Assembly: GCA_036874045.1 (NCBI GenBank)
Contig: CM072342.1
Location: 8,268,501-8,332,500 of the forward strand
Direction of reading: 5' to 3'
Source: Cymodocea nodosa
Lineage: Eukaryota; Streptophyta; Magnoliopsida; Alismatales; Cymodoceaceae
Length of the DNA stretch: 64,000 bases
Shown here piece after piece: positions 22,701 to 37,700 of this stretch; positions within the stretch are counted from its first letter, which is position 1, and every line of letters starts with the position of its first letter. Below the pieces are notes generated by a model. That model saw nothing but the letters and a program-made list of their open reading frames with translations. It did not search any database and was not told where the DNA came from. The position numbers were made by a program, and so were the translations under genes.

Positions 22701-25700
22701 TTAATTAGGGTTTATTAGTCTTAACTGCTTCCAAAATTTTTAAAAGTAAAATAAATTTATTAGGACACTATTCACCTCTCCTCTAGTATGTCATTCGATC
22801 CCAACAAGTGGTATCAGAATAGGTTATCTTTGTAATAAATTTAACCAATTTGAGATAAATGGTAAAAGGTCAGTATGTTCACAGACCACTACTCTTTGAT
22901 GGAAACAATTGTGGATTTTGGAAAAATAAAATGATTAACTTTCTAAAATCTATGGACGTGAAAGTTTGGAGAGCTATTATACATGGAATACAGCTACCAA
23001 CCATTCCTGAGGATATGTGGTTTGATGAGGATGAAAAGAAAATTCAGATTGATGCTAAAGGAATAAATGTATTGACTTGTGCACTCACTGTTGATATTTA
23101 CAATAAATTTTTTGCATGTTCTACTTCACATAAAGCTTGGTATGCATTAGAAATTACTTATAAAGGCACCAATGAAGTTAATGATACAAAAATTAACATA
23201 CTTCTGAGAAAGTATGAGATGCTTAAGATAGAGGAGAATGAGAGTATTACTGATCTCATATCTCGATTTATAGAAATTATAAATGGCTTGAAAAATCTTG
23301 GAAAAGAGTTTCTCATGAAGGAACAAGTCATTAAGTCTTTGAGAAGTTCAAATAAAGATTAGAAGGCTAAGACTACATCTTTTCAAGATTCCAAGGACAT
23401 GAGAATCTTTACTCTAGAATATCTCATTAGCAATCTGTTAGTCTATAAGGCACAGTTAAATGATTTGAAAGAAGTGGAAGGAGAAACTTCTAAGAAAACT
23501 GAGAAGAAAAAGGAATTGGTATTAAAGGCTCAACAACCATTTGAGGAGCTTGCAAATGAATTTTTAGAAGAATTAGCCTATGTCATCTAGAAATACAGAA
23601 AATTTTGAATGAAAGGGAAAGGTCATGACAAGGGAAAGTAATTTGCTTCAAAATGTTTCAATTACAACAAATATAGGCATTTTTAAAGTCAATGCACATA
23701 TCAAAAGAAAGATGGCAGAAAAAATTTTGACAAGAAGAAATCTTATGGAAAGTAGAAATACAATAAGATCATTAAGATTGATGAAGCCTTTTTAGAGAGA
23801 CTATTTGGATTATCATATACAGAAATTAATATCTCTCTTTCTACTTCAGAAGTAGGATGGAAAGAGGAAGAGATCAATAAATTGATTGGAAAATCTTAAG
23901 ATAAGAAGTTTAAATTGGTAAAACAAGCTAATCTTCATAGTATGATTTAGATGATAGCCACCATATTGTCTTGTACCAATTTTCAGAAGATAGGATATGT
24001 AGATGAATTAGAAAAAAAAAAATACCAAGTCACTTATACTATGATGGTTGGTATTAAGATTAACTAGGCAAAAGTGGTAATTGTTTAGATTTCTCATCTA
24101 CAAAGCTTTATGTTCTATGGAGATTATATTTTCATTTGATGGATGGATATTTTGATCTGTCAAGCAAACCTCTGAAGTTTATAAAAAGAAAATCTCTGAA
24201 ATTGAAAGATCTTCAAAGAATGTCATCAATAGATCTTGCAAAGGTCTCTCTACCTCTTCAACCAACTGAACCTCAGATTCCACCTCTTACAACATTATCT
24301 CCATATGCATTAGAATCTACTTTTCCTTCAGTTAACAGTTCAGTCACTTTCTTGCATCAAAATAAGCTACTACTTCAGCATAATCAAATGCTATTAGATC
24401 AAGTTGCTTGTTTAAAATAAGTTTTAAGAGAGAAGGATGCATTGATTCAAGATTTATTGAATAAACTGTTATCTGAAAAATAGTTCTGTAATTTGTTTGA
24501 TTTTTTTTTCATACAAACTGTATACACATTCTTTTTCAATTGAAATAAAAATTTTGATTTCCACGATTATGTTTGTTTCTCCGTCTACACTTTTTAATTA
24601 TGACAAAAGGGGAGAATACTTATGTTAAATGTTTTGTTATCATAAAAAAGGAAGAGATTGTTAGTTCATTATTTACAAGTTTAATTTTGATGATGAAAAA
24701 TTGAGTATTTAATATTAGATCAAATGTTTTTAACACTTACACTATTATAATTGAAATTGTTTAACTGTTTTTTATTTAGTAAACCTTTAAAAGTAGGTTT
24801 CGAAAGGTTTTAATTCTGCTTAGGTATATTATCAAAGAGTTACACTGGAAGTCACTGGAGATCAAGGTAAATTGGTCAGTTTTATTTTTACTCTATATGT
24901 TCGAAGAGTTTCCTTTGAAACTATTCGAAAATCTTTAACTATCGGTGAGTTTCAAAATTCTTATGTTCGGAATGTTTTATCTTTTGAAGTATCCGAAATG
25001 TCTTTTGTTTTTGGAAGGTTTCATTTTATGTTCTAGATAGTTTAATTTTTAAATATTTAAAGGGTATTTCATTCATTATTTTCAAAAGGACACATGTCAT
25101 GATCTTAACACATGCTTAAGTTGTCTTTCAGAAGGTTACGAATGAAACTATCTAAAATGTTTTAAGCATCAGAGAGTTACATTCTACAAGAATCCAAAAT
25201 ACCCCTTCACCATTGGATAGTTTGTTTTTAAAGTTTTATACTATTGTTTATAGAAGGACATGTATCTTAATTTAAACGCATAACTTAAGTAGTCTTTTAA
25301 AAGGTTTGCTTTAAATTATCTAAAATGTTTTTGAGTATCAAAAGGTTTTGACTCTAAGTCTTCGATTTTTTGAAAAGATCTGATGATTTTTGAAATTAAG
25401 AATCTGCTACTGTTATATGTTAACTGCTTGGTTTGGCAAGATATCTTTTTGATTGCAAATTTGATTTAATGATGATTGATCATTACTGAAAACGAATTAA
25501 CTCACAAGGAATCTACCAATTCAGAATACTTTCCAGATAAAGAATTCTCAGAGGAAAATAGAAAAATCAGATTTACAGAATAGAAAAGAAGATAGAACAG
25601 ACAAAAGGAGAAAAAGGGTTTGACAATTCTACAAACAATTGGAAGATTCATCTGTAACATCTACTGAAGATTAAATCCTACAGATTGATCTAGATTTTTC

Positions 25701-28700
25701 CTTAAGCTCTAGCAATCAACTTCTTCATAGGAGTTTTTCTTTTTTGTTGTGTGTTTTGAATCATATTGAGTCATTGACTCCTAAACTTAATCTGTCTCTT
25801 TGTTTTTCTGAAAAACCCTAACTCACAAAGGTTGTTGTGAGTAAACTTTCACAAAGTTCGAGTTTTGGTGAAGATAATGAAGTATGAGACTTCACTTGTT
25901 TAAGATTAGAGTCTTGAGAATACAAAGTTGGTACTTTTTATGAAGTTATTGTTGAGCCTAAAAAACAACACTTTTAAGGTTGTTTAGCTCGTGAAAAACA
26001 ACACTTGTAAATATTATTACTTAACCTGCAAAAGTAACTTGACTTAGGTTTGTGCTTAATCTTAAAAGTACTTAGTAAATTTTCAAGATTGATGCCTTGA
26101 GGAGTGGACTATCTAATTTAGAAAATTACTATAAAATTTCTTGTGTTCCTTTTTATTACTGCATTATGATTATTCTTATTAAATCATATTAATTAAGATC
26201 CATTAGTGTCGACTATTTCCAAAATTTTTAAAAGTAAAATAAATTTATTAAGACACTATTCATCCTTCGTCTAGTGTATCATTCGATCTCAACAATTATA
26301 AGTTTTTTTTATTTATGTATAAATGATAATTACCTAAAAAAATTATTTAAGTTTTTTTTAATGCTTATTATAATAACTTCTTTAATCTTATTTTTGAGTT
26401 TTGAGTTTTAAGTTTTTTAACTGTTGCTATAAAAGTATTGTGTTTCCATCAATTCGATCCTCAATCCTCAATATGTTTTTCTTTTTACTGTACTAATCTT
26501 TGATACAACATCAACATTTGAAACCTTGGTTACACCCTCCTTCCAACCACTATTGTCATTGGTAGCTCTTGTTAAGGTTGCCACCACTAATGTTGTGGGT
26601 CTATCTTGTTCCCAGTGTCTCTTATATTTCTCCTCTTGTGACCTAATTTTTCATTGTTCTAATTGCTCTTCTAATTCTGTCTTATTTTCAACCACTAATG
26701 ACTATCGTTGCTACCTCCTACAATCTACTTGTGCATTTGCCACCACAAAGGAAAATTGCAATCAATTGTTCATGTTTGTCACAACTAGATCATAATTTAG
26801 TGAGATAAGTTTCTTGATTTACTTACAAATTTTGTAGCATTAAATCTCCTTTGATGAAACTCTCCCTTTGAATGTATGTAATTGATCTTTAATAAAGCTC
26901 TATGATATAAGTGATACCTTCTAGGAGAGTGGAAAATTGAATCTTATTCTCAAAGAATGAGAGTGAAGCACAAGAGAGGATATAATAGTTCTTACTCTTG
27001 TTCTAAAATTTGTAGTCAATCAAGGTGTATATATAGTGATTGGTGGCTTGAAAGTGCTTGTGTAATGACTTAAATTTTTTGTAACAGCCAGTGAATCAAT
27101 GTGTTGTTTTGTGCATTGATATGTTATTGAGTCTAATGGTTAAATGGATTAGTATGCCTTTAGGTGGAATGGTACACTTTAAATTACATGGTACTCTATA
27201 GCAAAATCAATATACTGATTGGTAAAATTGATATGTTATATTTTCTCCAAAGAGTATTTACACTTTTGGTTTGAAAAATGATATACCAGTGCATAAAATC
27301 ACAGATTGACCCTTGGCTCACTAAATAATATACTAGTTACAAGAAAATGGTATTTTGTTTTTATTGTAGAGTGAGTGTTGAGTTAAATTTCAATTCATGT
27401 CATTTTAAATAATTTTCCTAAGTGTATACATGTATTTTGAATGTCCTATATGAGGATCCTAGTACGAAAGAGGTTGCCAAAGATTTATATATTCACCTTA
27501 GGACTTAATAGCTCAAAGTACATCAATAATACAAGTGCTTATGAAAATGATAGAATGCGATGTCTAGATTCATTTTTCACTTGACCTTCATCTACTGAAC
27601 TTTTTTGATGATATTTTTTAATTTTCCTTATTTATAATTGATTTGTGCTTGCATCTTTATATATCTTACAATAAATTTGACCTATATGAACTATTTCATA
27701 TTTATCATTATGTTTTTCATTATCAAAATCAATTGAAAATGATTTTTCTAACACTTATAATTGTCTGCTTTGATATTATTTGTATTGGTGTTATGTACTA
27801 AAGCACTTCTTTTACAATTTTGGGTTTTGTATTGCCTTTCTCCTGTTAAACAGGTTTCTCAAGACCCTATTTTCTCAAGAGACAGTGCTGACATTTATGT
27901 AGACGTGCATATTAGCTTCACACAGGTAAAAGTTAGACCCTTTTTAAATTGGCATTATAAGTTCTGTGCTTCATTAAGTGTATTTTGCATATGAATTGTC
28001 CTTCAGTTAAATATTTTCTATTTTAGATTTCAAGTTAGATTCAGACAAATTTATTTTAATTTGTTTTCCTTGTTTGTGGAATTTATTAGCTGGCTTATTA
28101 AATCAAATCCCCTTTCCAAAACTTCTTGTTCGTAATGATCTAAAATTTTAATATTATAATTTTTATCCATGTATGTGTGTATATATATATAGTGATTTTT
28201 ATACATATATTTGTATATATAGTGATATTTTTAATTCTTTTTTATCCTTTTTAGGCTATTCTTGGTGGTAAGATTGAAGTGCCAACTTTAGCTGGAAAGA
28301 AGCATTTGGAGGTATATTGTTCCATTTCTTCATAGCAATCAGCTTTAGTAGTATTTTTCATATATGAAGGATTGTAATCAGAAGTCATTTTGATAAAAAT
28401 GGTTAAGAGAAGTGTATAGCCTATAAGAGAAAAAATGGTGCATATATTGAAATGTCAATTCGTTCATGTGTAGTATCTCCAATTGAGACCCATGGTTACA
28501 TATAAGAGATAAGATGATGTATATTTGTTCTTTTTGAATGTATATTTCCTCACATTTGAAAAGGAATGTGCACCAAATGCCACAGCTCCACCACAGCTAT
28601 AGGTATATTATCAATGACCACAATCTTCACCAGCTTTGATCTCCTCCAACACCTCTCCTCTAAATCTTGCCAGTGAGTCCTCTACCTCTCTAGAAGCTCC

Positions 28701-31700
28701 ACAAGATGACTTACTTATTGCTTTATGGAGGGAAACTCATTCTTGTACCCTCCATCTTTTATCTCATGTTGTTTCCTATACTAACCTTGGTTCCACCTTC
28801 CATAACTTTACCTTATCCATCTCTATCGAATCTTTACCTAAGAATCATTATAAGGTACTTTAGGTACTACATTGGAAAGCTTCCATGGATGAGGAGATGA
28901 GTGCACTTCTTTTTTGGAGCATGTAGGATCTTGTATCCTACCTTACTGAAGTGAACGTAGTTTCGTATCAATGGGTCTATACCATCAAACATCGACTTAA
29001 TGGTAGCCACCTAATAGCTCATGATTTTTTACAGGAGTATGACATCAACTATTCAAAGACTTTCTCTCCTATTGCTCAATTGGACTCTATATGAGTGCTT
29101 TTGTCCATGGTTGTCAATTGGTCTTGGGAATTATATCAATTTGATGTCAAAAATGTTTTTTTGTATGATGATCTTGATGAATAGATTTTTATGATGCAAC
29201 CACCTAGATATGTTGGTTAAGGAGAGAATTGAGTTTACATTCTTAACAAGGCTATTTATAGCCTCAAGCAAAGTCTCTATGTTTGGTTTTAGAAGTTCAG
29301 TAATGTTATGTGAAGCAATGGTTTTAATAGTTATAAGGTTGATTACTCCTTCATTGAAAAAACTTCTATAGGAATTGTTATTCTAGTTGTTTATGTAGAT
29401 GACGTTAGTAATAGATAATGACCTCTAAGGTATTAAGGAAATCAAGAAGTTTCTATAAAGGAATTTTGCTACCAAAGACATAGGCACATCGATGTATTTT
29501 TTTGGAGTCAAACTTGCCTACTTCCAAGACCATTTATCTTTATCTCAAAGAAAATATGCACTAGATTTAATGAAAAAGACAGGTTTCGAAGGTTACAAGC
29601 TTGAAACTACACTAATAGAGCCAACTTACTCTTTTAGAGATGTAGAATCACCTTAGTTTGGAGATCTAGGAAGATATAGAAGGTTGGTTGGGAAACTTAT
29701 GTATTTAACTATCAAGAGGACAAATATTTCATATGCAGTTAATTTACTTAGCCAATTCATACATGTCTTAAGAAAATTCACTAGCAAGGTGTACTTTGGG
29801 TGTTAACTTATTTTAAAAGTGCTTTTAGTAAAAGACTCTTATACAAGAAAAATGGTCACTTAAAAATTAAAGGATTCTCTAATGCTGAGTATGTAAAGGA
29901 TAAGATAGATACAAAATCTACATTAGGCTACTATACTTATTTTGGAGGGAATATTGTTACTTAGCATGATAAGAAACAAAACATTATTTTGAAATCCAAT
30001 ATTGAAGCAGAATATCGGGCGATGTTACAAACCACCTCTAAGTTAATTTAGATCAAAGTCTTGTTGCAAGAGTTGGATGTTGATATGAGTCTTCTCATGC
30101 CTATACATTGTGATAACCAAGTAACTATATATATTGTCAACAATCTAACCTTTTATGAAAAGACAAAACATATTGAGGTTGACTATCATTTTATTCGAGA
30201 CAATGTATTGAAAGGTGTGATATTCACTCATTTCACTCATTTAGAATATCAAGTTGCAGATGTCTTTATCAAAAGCTTAAGGGTTGGTGTTTTCAAAGTT
30301 TTATGTAACAAGTTGAGCATATATGACATATAGGGGGGGTTTATGTTACCATGACATGGGGGGAAATAATGTCATGGTGGGAGATAATAAAATTTCCCCC
30401 TATTATCTATAAACTAGTGTGTTGTGTAGCTAAGAAATCCCAAGAAATAGTTTCCCACCACTATCCCTATATAAAAACCCTTGAAAATGTTTTTCCCCCC
30501 TCCCTCCTTCAATAATACTTGGGCCTAATCTCTATCTTTGTCTCCCTAACTTGCGTCTTGCCCAATCCATCTCCCTTTAACATTGTCTCATTCATTGGCA
30601 TGCTCGATTGTCATGTGTGACCTCTTTGATGCTTTACTCACCTGATTTCCATCTCCTCGATTGTCATCTCACCTGATCTGTCTCTCCTGACCATCATCTT
30701 GCTCATTCACATTCTCACCTATCCTCTACATCCTCTCTAGTGTTACATTCCTCTTAAATGCTACATTCCTTCCTCATTCCTTTTTTTTTTTTTTCGTCAT
30801 TTTGCTATAATGTATCCAGGTATCCCATTATAAGTTAGTTTAGACCAATTTATCTAATTATGATATTTTTGCATCTATTTATTTCAGGCTAGATCAATAT
30901 CTATTGAAGAGACCTAATCAATAATGTTATTAATCTCTGTTATTTTGTTTAGGAAGTGACTTGTTTTTTCTTTGTTATTTATTCTCTATTTATGCAAGTG
31001 TGTCATACTTGTGTAGTTATAAAAACACATTCAATAAAGATATTTATTTGTGTAGTACTTGGAACTGTTATTACATTATTGTTGTTAATGTTATATGTAT
31101 CTTAGTGTTATATGGATCCATCTTTTGTATATAAATACTTGTATCTACCTTAATGAACTGAATCCCTTTTTTTTCCTTACATTTCTAACATGGTATTAGA
31201 GCACTAATCTCTATGGAGGTTGCTACCCCCAGCCCCCCCCCTTATGGAAGCTTTGCCCCCCCCTCCCCCTATGGAAGCTCTACTGCCGCCTGCGAAAGCT
31301 TTGCCCCCCTGCTCTCGTAAAAGCTTTGCCGCTTCCCTCCTCGGTGTCGCTTGCCCCCTGCCATGGACAGACACATGTGCCTGGACCCGTCCGTGTGTTG
31401 TCGTCTAGAGGCCATCAGATGGACCCTGCTTGGTTCAATCAACCATCACTTAAGGTGGTGATGTGATAGGCTGCTGGCAAATTGGTGGTTGTGTAGACGG
31501 TGGCTGCTGAATCCACTGAAGTTGCTGGAGGTGATTGTTTCAATTCGTTGAATCTTGCTTGATTCTTGGAGTTCTTTGTTGTGATGACCTTTCGAGATTC
31601 TTTGATCAGACCTATTACTGGACCCTCTGTGAAGCTCAATGATTTGAACTATCATAGTTGGTTTTTAAGTTTTCTCACCTTTGTGGCAGCACAAAGGAAA

Positions 31701-34700
31701 AGCAAGTACTTGACTCAACCTCTTATTGATATCAAGGATTCCAGGTACGATGATTGGTTTGCTGATGATGCTATGGTGATTACTTGGCTAGAAAATAGTA
31801 TGAAACCTACTATGGTCAAGGGAGTGATGATGCTCTGACCGGCCAAACTCATTTGGAACACATTGAAGCAAATGTATGCAGAAAAGCGAAATATTCTAAA
31901 AGTTTATGATGTGTATGAATAGATTTTCAACTTGAAAATGGGTAATCAGTTGATTCAAGAATACTATGGGACTATTCGGTCTCTATTTGAGGAATTGAAT
32001 GTGCTACAGCCTCCTACCACTAACTTGGTTACGTTACAGAGATATAGGAATGACTTACAGGTGGCTGCTTTCTTATTTGGTTTGCCTCAGGAGCTAGTGT
32101 CCTAGGTACATGGACATTTGTTGGGAAAAGACACTACACCTGATTTGAGAACTGCATTTACATTAGTGCTGCGTATCTCCAAGGTTAGAAACATGACAAC
32201 TCCTACAGGTCAAGACAGTTCAATGTTTGCTGTTAGAGGGGCTCAAGGGAGATAGAGTGTCCAGCAGTTCTCTATGACTACATGAAGATGTAGGGTTCCT
32301 TGTACTCATTATGGGAAGACTAATCACAGATTTGAAAAATGTTGGGAAAAGTTTGGTAAGCCTACTTGGGCGAGAAATGTGATTGAGGTGCATGATACTC
32401 CTAGTGGAGGAGGAGGCAACTCCGAGGAAGCGACAGTGGTTATTTTTCAATAAGAGTATGAGAGGTTGAAGTAGACCCAGGGTTCTAGTTCTTCAGCAGT
32501 TGTATCCTTGACTTCCACTTCTAGCATGGTTGTGCGTACTAACGAGATACAACCTTGGATTGTCGATTCAAGTGCATCTCAGTACATGACAAGTTGTCCT
32601 ACTCTCTTTTCTTGCCTCAAGAAAATGCCCATCTTATAGAGTATTACCGTGGCTAATGGTTGCTCATGTCCTATATCTAGAAGTGGCATAGTTGATGTCA
32701 CTCTAGATATACGGCTTGAGAATACCTTACTTGTTCCTGATCTTTCTGTTAACCTATTATCTATTAGTGCTATAACTGTTCAGCTATCATGTTTTGTGAT
32801 TTTTCCTTTTCATTGTACTTTTCAGGATCTGTGGACGAGGAGGAGAATTGGTTTGGGTCATAGGCAGGGCACTAGGAGTATGTTCTCGGCTGTGATACAC
32901 CTTCTAACGGCCTTACAGTCTCGCTGTCTTCTACCACTGTCTCCTTTCTCTTATGGCATAGGCATTTTGGTCACCCGTCTATTCACAAGCTTCGTCAGGC
33001 GCTACCATGGATAGACGTTTCTGAGTTTGTCTGTGAGTCGTATGAATTGGGCAAACATCGTCGGTCCCTCTCTCCTCGTGTGTCCCTCACCAAGAGTTAG
33101 GCTATGTTTGATTTGGTTCACTATGATGTGTGGGGTCCTAGCCGTGTTACCTTTTCTAATGGGTATCGGTATTATCTTGTGTTAGTTGATGATTTTTCTA
33201 GAGTTTGTTGGGTGTATCTGCTAAAAGATAGAAAAAATATTGTGGTTTCTGTTGAAAATTTTGTGAATTAAATTAATACTTAGTTCTCTATTATCTTAAA
33301 GTATCTTAGAACTGATAACGCTCTTGAGTTTGTGAGTACTTAGTTTTATCACCTTTGTACTTTTCGTGGGATTATTCATCAAATGATGTGTCCTCAGACT
33401 TTTCGATAGAATGAGGTGGCGGAGAGAAAACATCGTCATTTGTTGGATATTACTAGAACTCTTCTTCTTCACATGAGTGTTCCGAAATCTTTTTAGGCGG
33501 ATGTCCTCATTGCTGCTTACTTAGTGAACAGGATGCCATCTTCCCTCCTTAGAGGGGAGATTCCTCTACATTGCCTTTATCTTGAGGGTGAACTTTTCTC
33601 TCTCACCCTTAGGATGTTCGGGTGTACGGTTTTTGTTCAAGATCTAAGACCTGGTCTTGATAAACTTGATGCAAGAGCTCTTACATGTGTCTTTGTGGGA
33701 TATTCCAGAACTCAAAAAGGGTATAGGTGTTTTCACCCTCCTACAAGAAGGTATTACACCTCCGTTGATGTCTTCTTTTTTAAGGACCAATCTTATTTTA
33801 CGCAAAGGATTGATACTTTCGTTGATTAGTCTCTCCTTGAGGTTTTAGGTCCTTATTCTACTCCTTGTAAGTCTAATGAGCTTGTGATTCGTACCACACC
33901 TAAGTCTCCTAGTGAGGGTGCCCAAAATGAAGAGAGTGAAGTAAAATCACTGCAGGTGTATCAAAGGAGGCAATGAACTCAAGTTCAACTTATGGCTCCA
34001 CCAAGCACTTCTTCAACTGCAGATCCTCCCACTACCATTGATGATCTACCGATTGTCCTCTGGAAAGGCACATCATGTACATAGCATCTCATTTCTCAAT
34101 TTGTTTCCTATGAGCATCTTACCTCTTCTTGTTGAACCTTTGCCTTGTTCATCATGTCTGAAAATGTTCTTAGGATATACCAAGAAGCTTTGCAATGTCC
34201 TACTTGGAAGTAGGCCATGGATCAAGAGATGGAAGTCTTGTGGTCTCGTGGCACTTGGGAACTAGTTTTTCAGCCTGTTGATGCCAACTTAGTCTTCTAC
34301 AAGTGGGTCTTTACTGTGAAGTTTAGACTAGATGGGAATGTAGAAAAATATAAGGCTCAGCTTGTTGCTAGAGGATTTACTCAGAAGTATGGGGTAGACT
34401 ATGCAGAAACCTTCTCTCCTGTGACTTAGTTGAACTCAATCAAGGTATTATTGTCAGTGACGATCAACCAAAGGTGGGAACTTCATGAACTGGATGTAAA
34501 GAATGCTTTTGTATAAGGCGATCTAGCTGAGGAAGTATACATGGCCCAACCTCCTAGGTGTATTTCACAGGATGAACATGTGGTTTGCAAATTAAAGAAG
34601 GCAATTTATGGCGTTAAGCAAAGTCCACGTACCTGGTTTGAGAAGTTGAGCAGTGTCCTTTTCTCTAATAGTTTTAGAATGTGCACAGTGGATCATTCAA

Positions 34701-37700
34701 TATTTATTCGCAGGTCTGATAGGGGATATACTATCCTTGCTATATATGTTGATGACATCCTTCTTACTAGAGATGATTGTGTAGAGATCAAGAGGAGCAA
34801 GGACCACCTAACCAAAGTTTTCGAAATCAAGGATCTGGGGTGACCTGGATACTTTCTAGGTGTGGAGTTTGTATACTCCAAAGACAAGATGACGTTATCT
34901 CAACGAAAATATGCTTTAAATTTGTTGGTAGAAACTGGTACCTTGGGGTGCAAACCTGCATCTATTCTAATTAAACAAAATCTCCTCGTTTGGGACACGT
35001 CTACTGAGGAATTTTCTGATCCCAACAGGTATAGATGCCTTGTTGGGAAACTGATTTATCTTACTGTTATTAGGCTAGACATTGCATACACTGTGGGGTT
35101 GCTTAGTCAATTTATGTATCAGCCTAGAGTTGTGCATTGGGAAGAAGTTCAAAGAGTTTTAGCATATATCAAAGGAACTCCAGGAAAATGATTAGTGTAT
35201 CAAAAATAGGGGCATTTAGAAGTTGAAGCCTTCTCTGATGCTGACTTTGCAGGTAACAAGGGCGACAGGAAATCCACTTCAGGTTACTTAACATATATAA
35301 GGGGAAACTTGGTAACTTGGCGCAACAAAAAACAAAGTGTTACATCTTGCTCTAGTGCAGAAGTTGAGTACTGGGCAATAAGACTTATAGGATGTGAAAT
35401 GGTTTGATTTAGATCATTGTTGAATGAGCTTGAGGTAATGATCAAAGTACCAATGGTGATGTACTGCAATAATTAGGCTGCAATTCACATAGCCAAAAAT
35501 GAGACATTTCATGAGCGTACCAAGCACATTGAAGTCAATTGCTACTACATCAGAGATCTAATAACTAAAGGCGTTATCCATACTCCTCACATTTCATCTA
35601 GTGAAGAAAAAACTGACATCTTGACCAAGGCTTTAAACCATAGGTCCTTTGACTCAATGTATGGCATGCTAGGATTAGCTGATATATACTCTCCAACTTG
35701 AGAAGGAGTGTTAGTGTTATATGGATCTTAGTTAATGACCTTAATGAACTGAATCCCTTTTTTTTCCTTACATTTCTAACAATTGCAATAAAGTTATTTA
35801 TTACTGTTAAGCATGCAAATCTTATTTAACAGCTATCATAGTATTACAGTATTACTGTTAAGCATGCAAATCTTATTTAACAGCTATCATAGTATTACAG
35901 TATTACAGTAATAATGAAAAATCTGAATCAGGTCGAACCTTGCTTCTTTAAATTGTTTTTTTGATATAAGTAGCCTTTGAATTGTTTCAAATTAAATGAA
36001 TTGATCCTTGTGTGGCTTATACTGAGATAGTTATTATTTTATGGGTTGCTTAAACTGGCATGTCCTTTCTTAATTCTTTATTTATGTATGGTATGTAGGT
36101 TTCCTTTTAATATGTGCATCTTGTATAATTGTTTTTGTTAAATAACAAAAAGTATTTTTAATTTGCATGTTACACTGTAATTTATAAATTGTTAATATAT
36201 ATGAAATATAGTTAATTTTTAAATGTAATATTTAATATTTTAAAAATCCTTAAATAATGCATTTCTTGTCATTTTCTGCAAGTACACAAATACTTCAGAA
36301 TTCTTATCATTTTCAGGTATACACAAACAATATTTTATTTTCTATCATATCTTGTCATTCTCATTTCCCACAATTCTCTACATCTCCAACTATATTGAGA
36401 AATGTCAACAAACACCTTCATATGCTCTAACTTAAAGGAGAGTGTTAAGGTTATAGTAGTAAGATCCATCTAGTCTAAATGGATATCTATTTACTTGTAC
36501 CCTACCTATATATTATTGTATTTTCATCTTATAAAGGGAACAAGGATCTTTTCTCTCTTATTCTCAACTGTATTGTTTGATTTGAAAGCTTAGGCATTCA
36601 TATCTATATCCATGTCATTTCTCAGTCATATTCATAAGTAGGCACAACTTTGGAAGTTGGAACACCACTTCCTTTCTATTTCACTAAAAATGTTAATAAT
36701 TTTTCTGATACAATGCTTAAAATTTTCCTACTTTAAAAGAAATTCCTTGTGTGTGAATTTCTAGTTGATTGTGCAGATACCTCGTAGTGTACAACCAGGG
36801 CAACTGTTGGTCCTCAAAGGCAGAGGTATATGATACGGGCCACTGCTATGTCTACTATTTGTTCTTGGATGTGTCATTTAAATTTTTGAATATTATTTCA
36901 GGGCTTCCAAAACACATTGGTCTAATAGATCATGGTGATCAATATGTGAGATTTCGAGTGCACTTTCCAATGTATGTATTTTTTCCTTTGAAATTTTCTT
37001 TATACTTATGCATTTAAAAAGTAAAATACAAAGGCATCTTATATTCTAATTTATATAAGAAATTAGATTTTGGGAAGAGGAAATTATTCCTATTAGTTAA
37101 TTGCTACTTTTTTCCATTTGTAATTGTTAGATGAAGGTGGAAAATAGCATCAAACCCTAAAAGGAGAGTTATAATAATACATAAAGATATTATCTTTATG
37201 GTAAATATATGGATATCCTCTAAATGGATATCTATTTATCCACATATGACATAGCAACATAATACATAAAGATATTACATCTAACACTCTTTCAAATTGG
37301 TGGCATACATATCCATCATGCTAGCCTTGCGTGTCGATAAGTGAGTTTTCTTACTTAAGTGTAGGGTTCTCTCTTTCTAGAGTTATTGCTAGTTGGCATG
37401 GAAAAGATATTGTGCATTTTTGTTACTCATATGCATTGGCACTCAGCTTTCACTTGGTGTTCACTCCTGCTCATAACTGGGAAAATGCAAATCATTGTCT
37501 CATAAGCATTACAGCAGAATCTAATTTTTATTGATTCCTGTTTCTGACTTGCTGAACTGGAACATGAAACATGTAAATAAATTACGAATTTATTTGTGAT
37601 GGATTTTACTCTGAATGGCAGATTTAGCTCCATTCCTTAACTTGGGAAATTATTTTTTCACCTCTATTTCTGGCAGTGGTTCCTTTGATAATAAACATAG

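Larger units (their letters stand above)
21867..26294 (+). mobile_element. Sirevirus-like copia derivative, gag only, no pol
   Basis: Order: partial 5' LTR (21,867-22,806), primer site GTGGTATCAGAATAGG (22,808), gag from 22,859 ([26 protein letters not shown], then a knuckle-like [10 protein letters not shown] near 23,650), a stretch with a coiled-coil-like end ([20 protein letters not shown], near 24,350), polypurine tract AAAAAAGGAAGAGA and 3' LTR. The internal part is only about 1.85 kb and has no protease, integrase or RT, so it depended on other copies or lost pol after insertion. It is broken. The two LTRs differ at roughly one base in eight to ten by eye, so it is a few million years old or more. 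Confidence 0.82.
31106..35781 (+). mobile_element. Ty1/copia element with very short LTRs
   Basis: Nearly full-length, in the 8.5-kb intron, sense to the host gene. 5' LTR 31,106-31,190; primer site TGGTATTAGAGC (31,191-31,202); C-rich leader; gag about 31,570-32,460 ([17 protein letters not shown], knuckle-like [15 protein letters not shown] near 32,290); protease [12 protein letters not shown] (near 32,560); integrase about 32,940-33,560; RT about 34,200-34,860 ([30 protein letters not shown]); RNase H about 35,200-35,640; polypurine GAGAAGGAG; 3' LTR. It is broken in many places (a dozen or more) but retains long readable runs, so it is younger than the element at 5,777. Confidence 0.9.
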
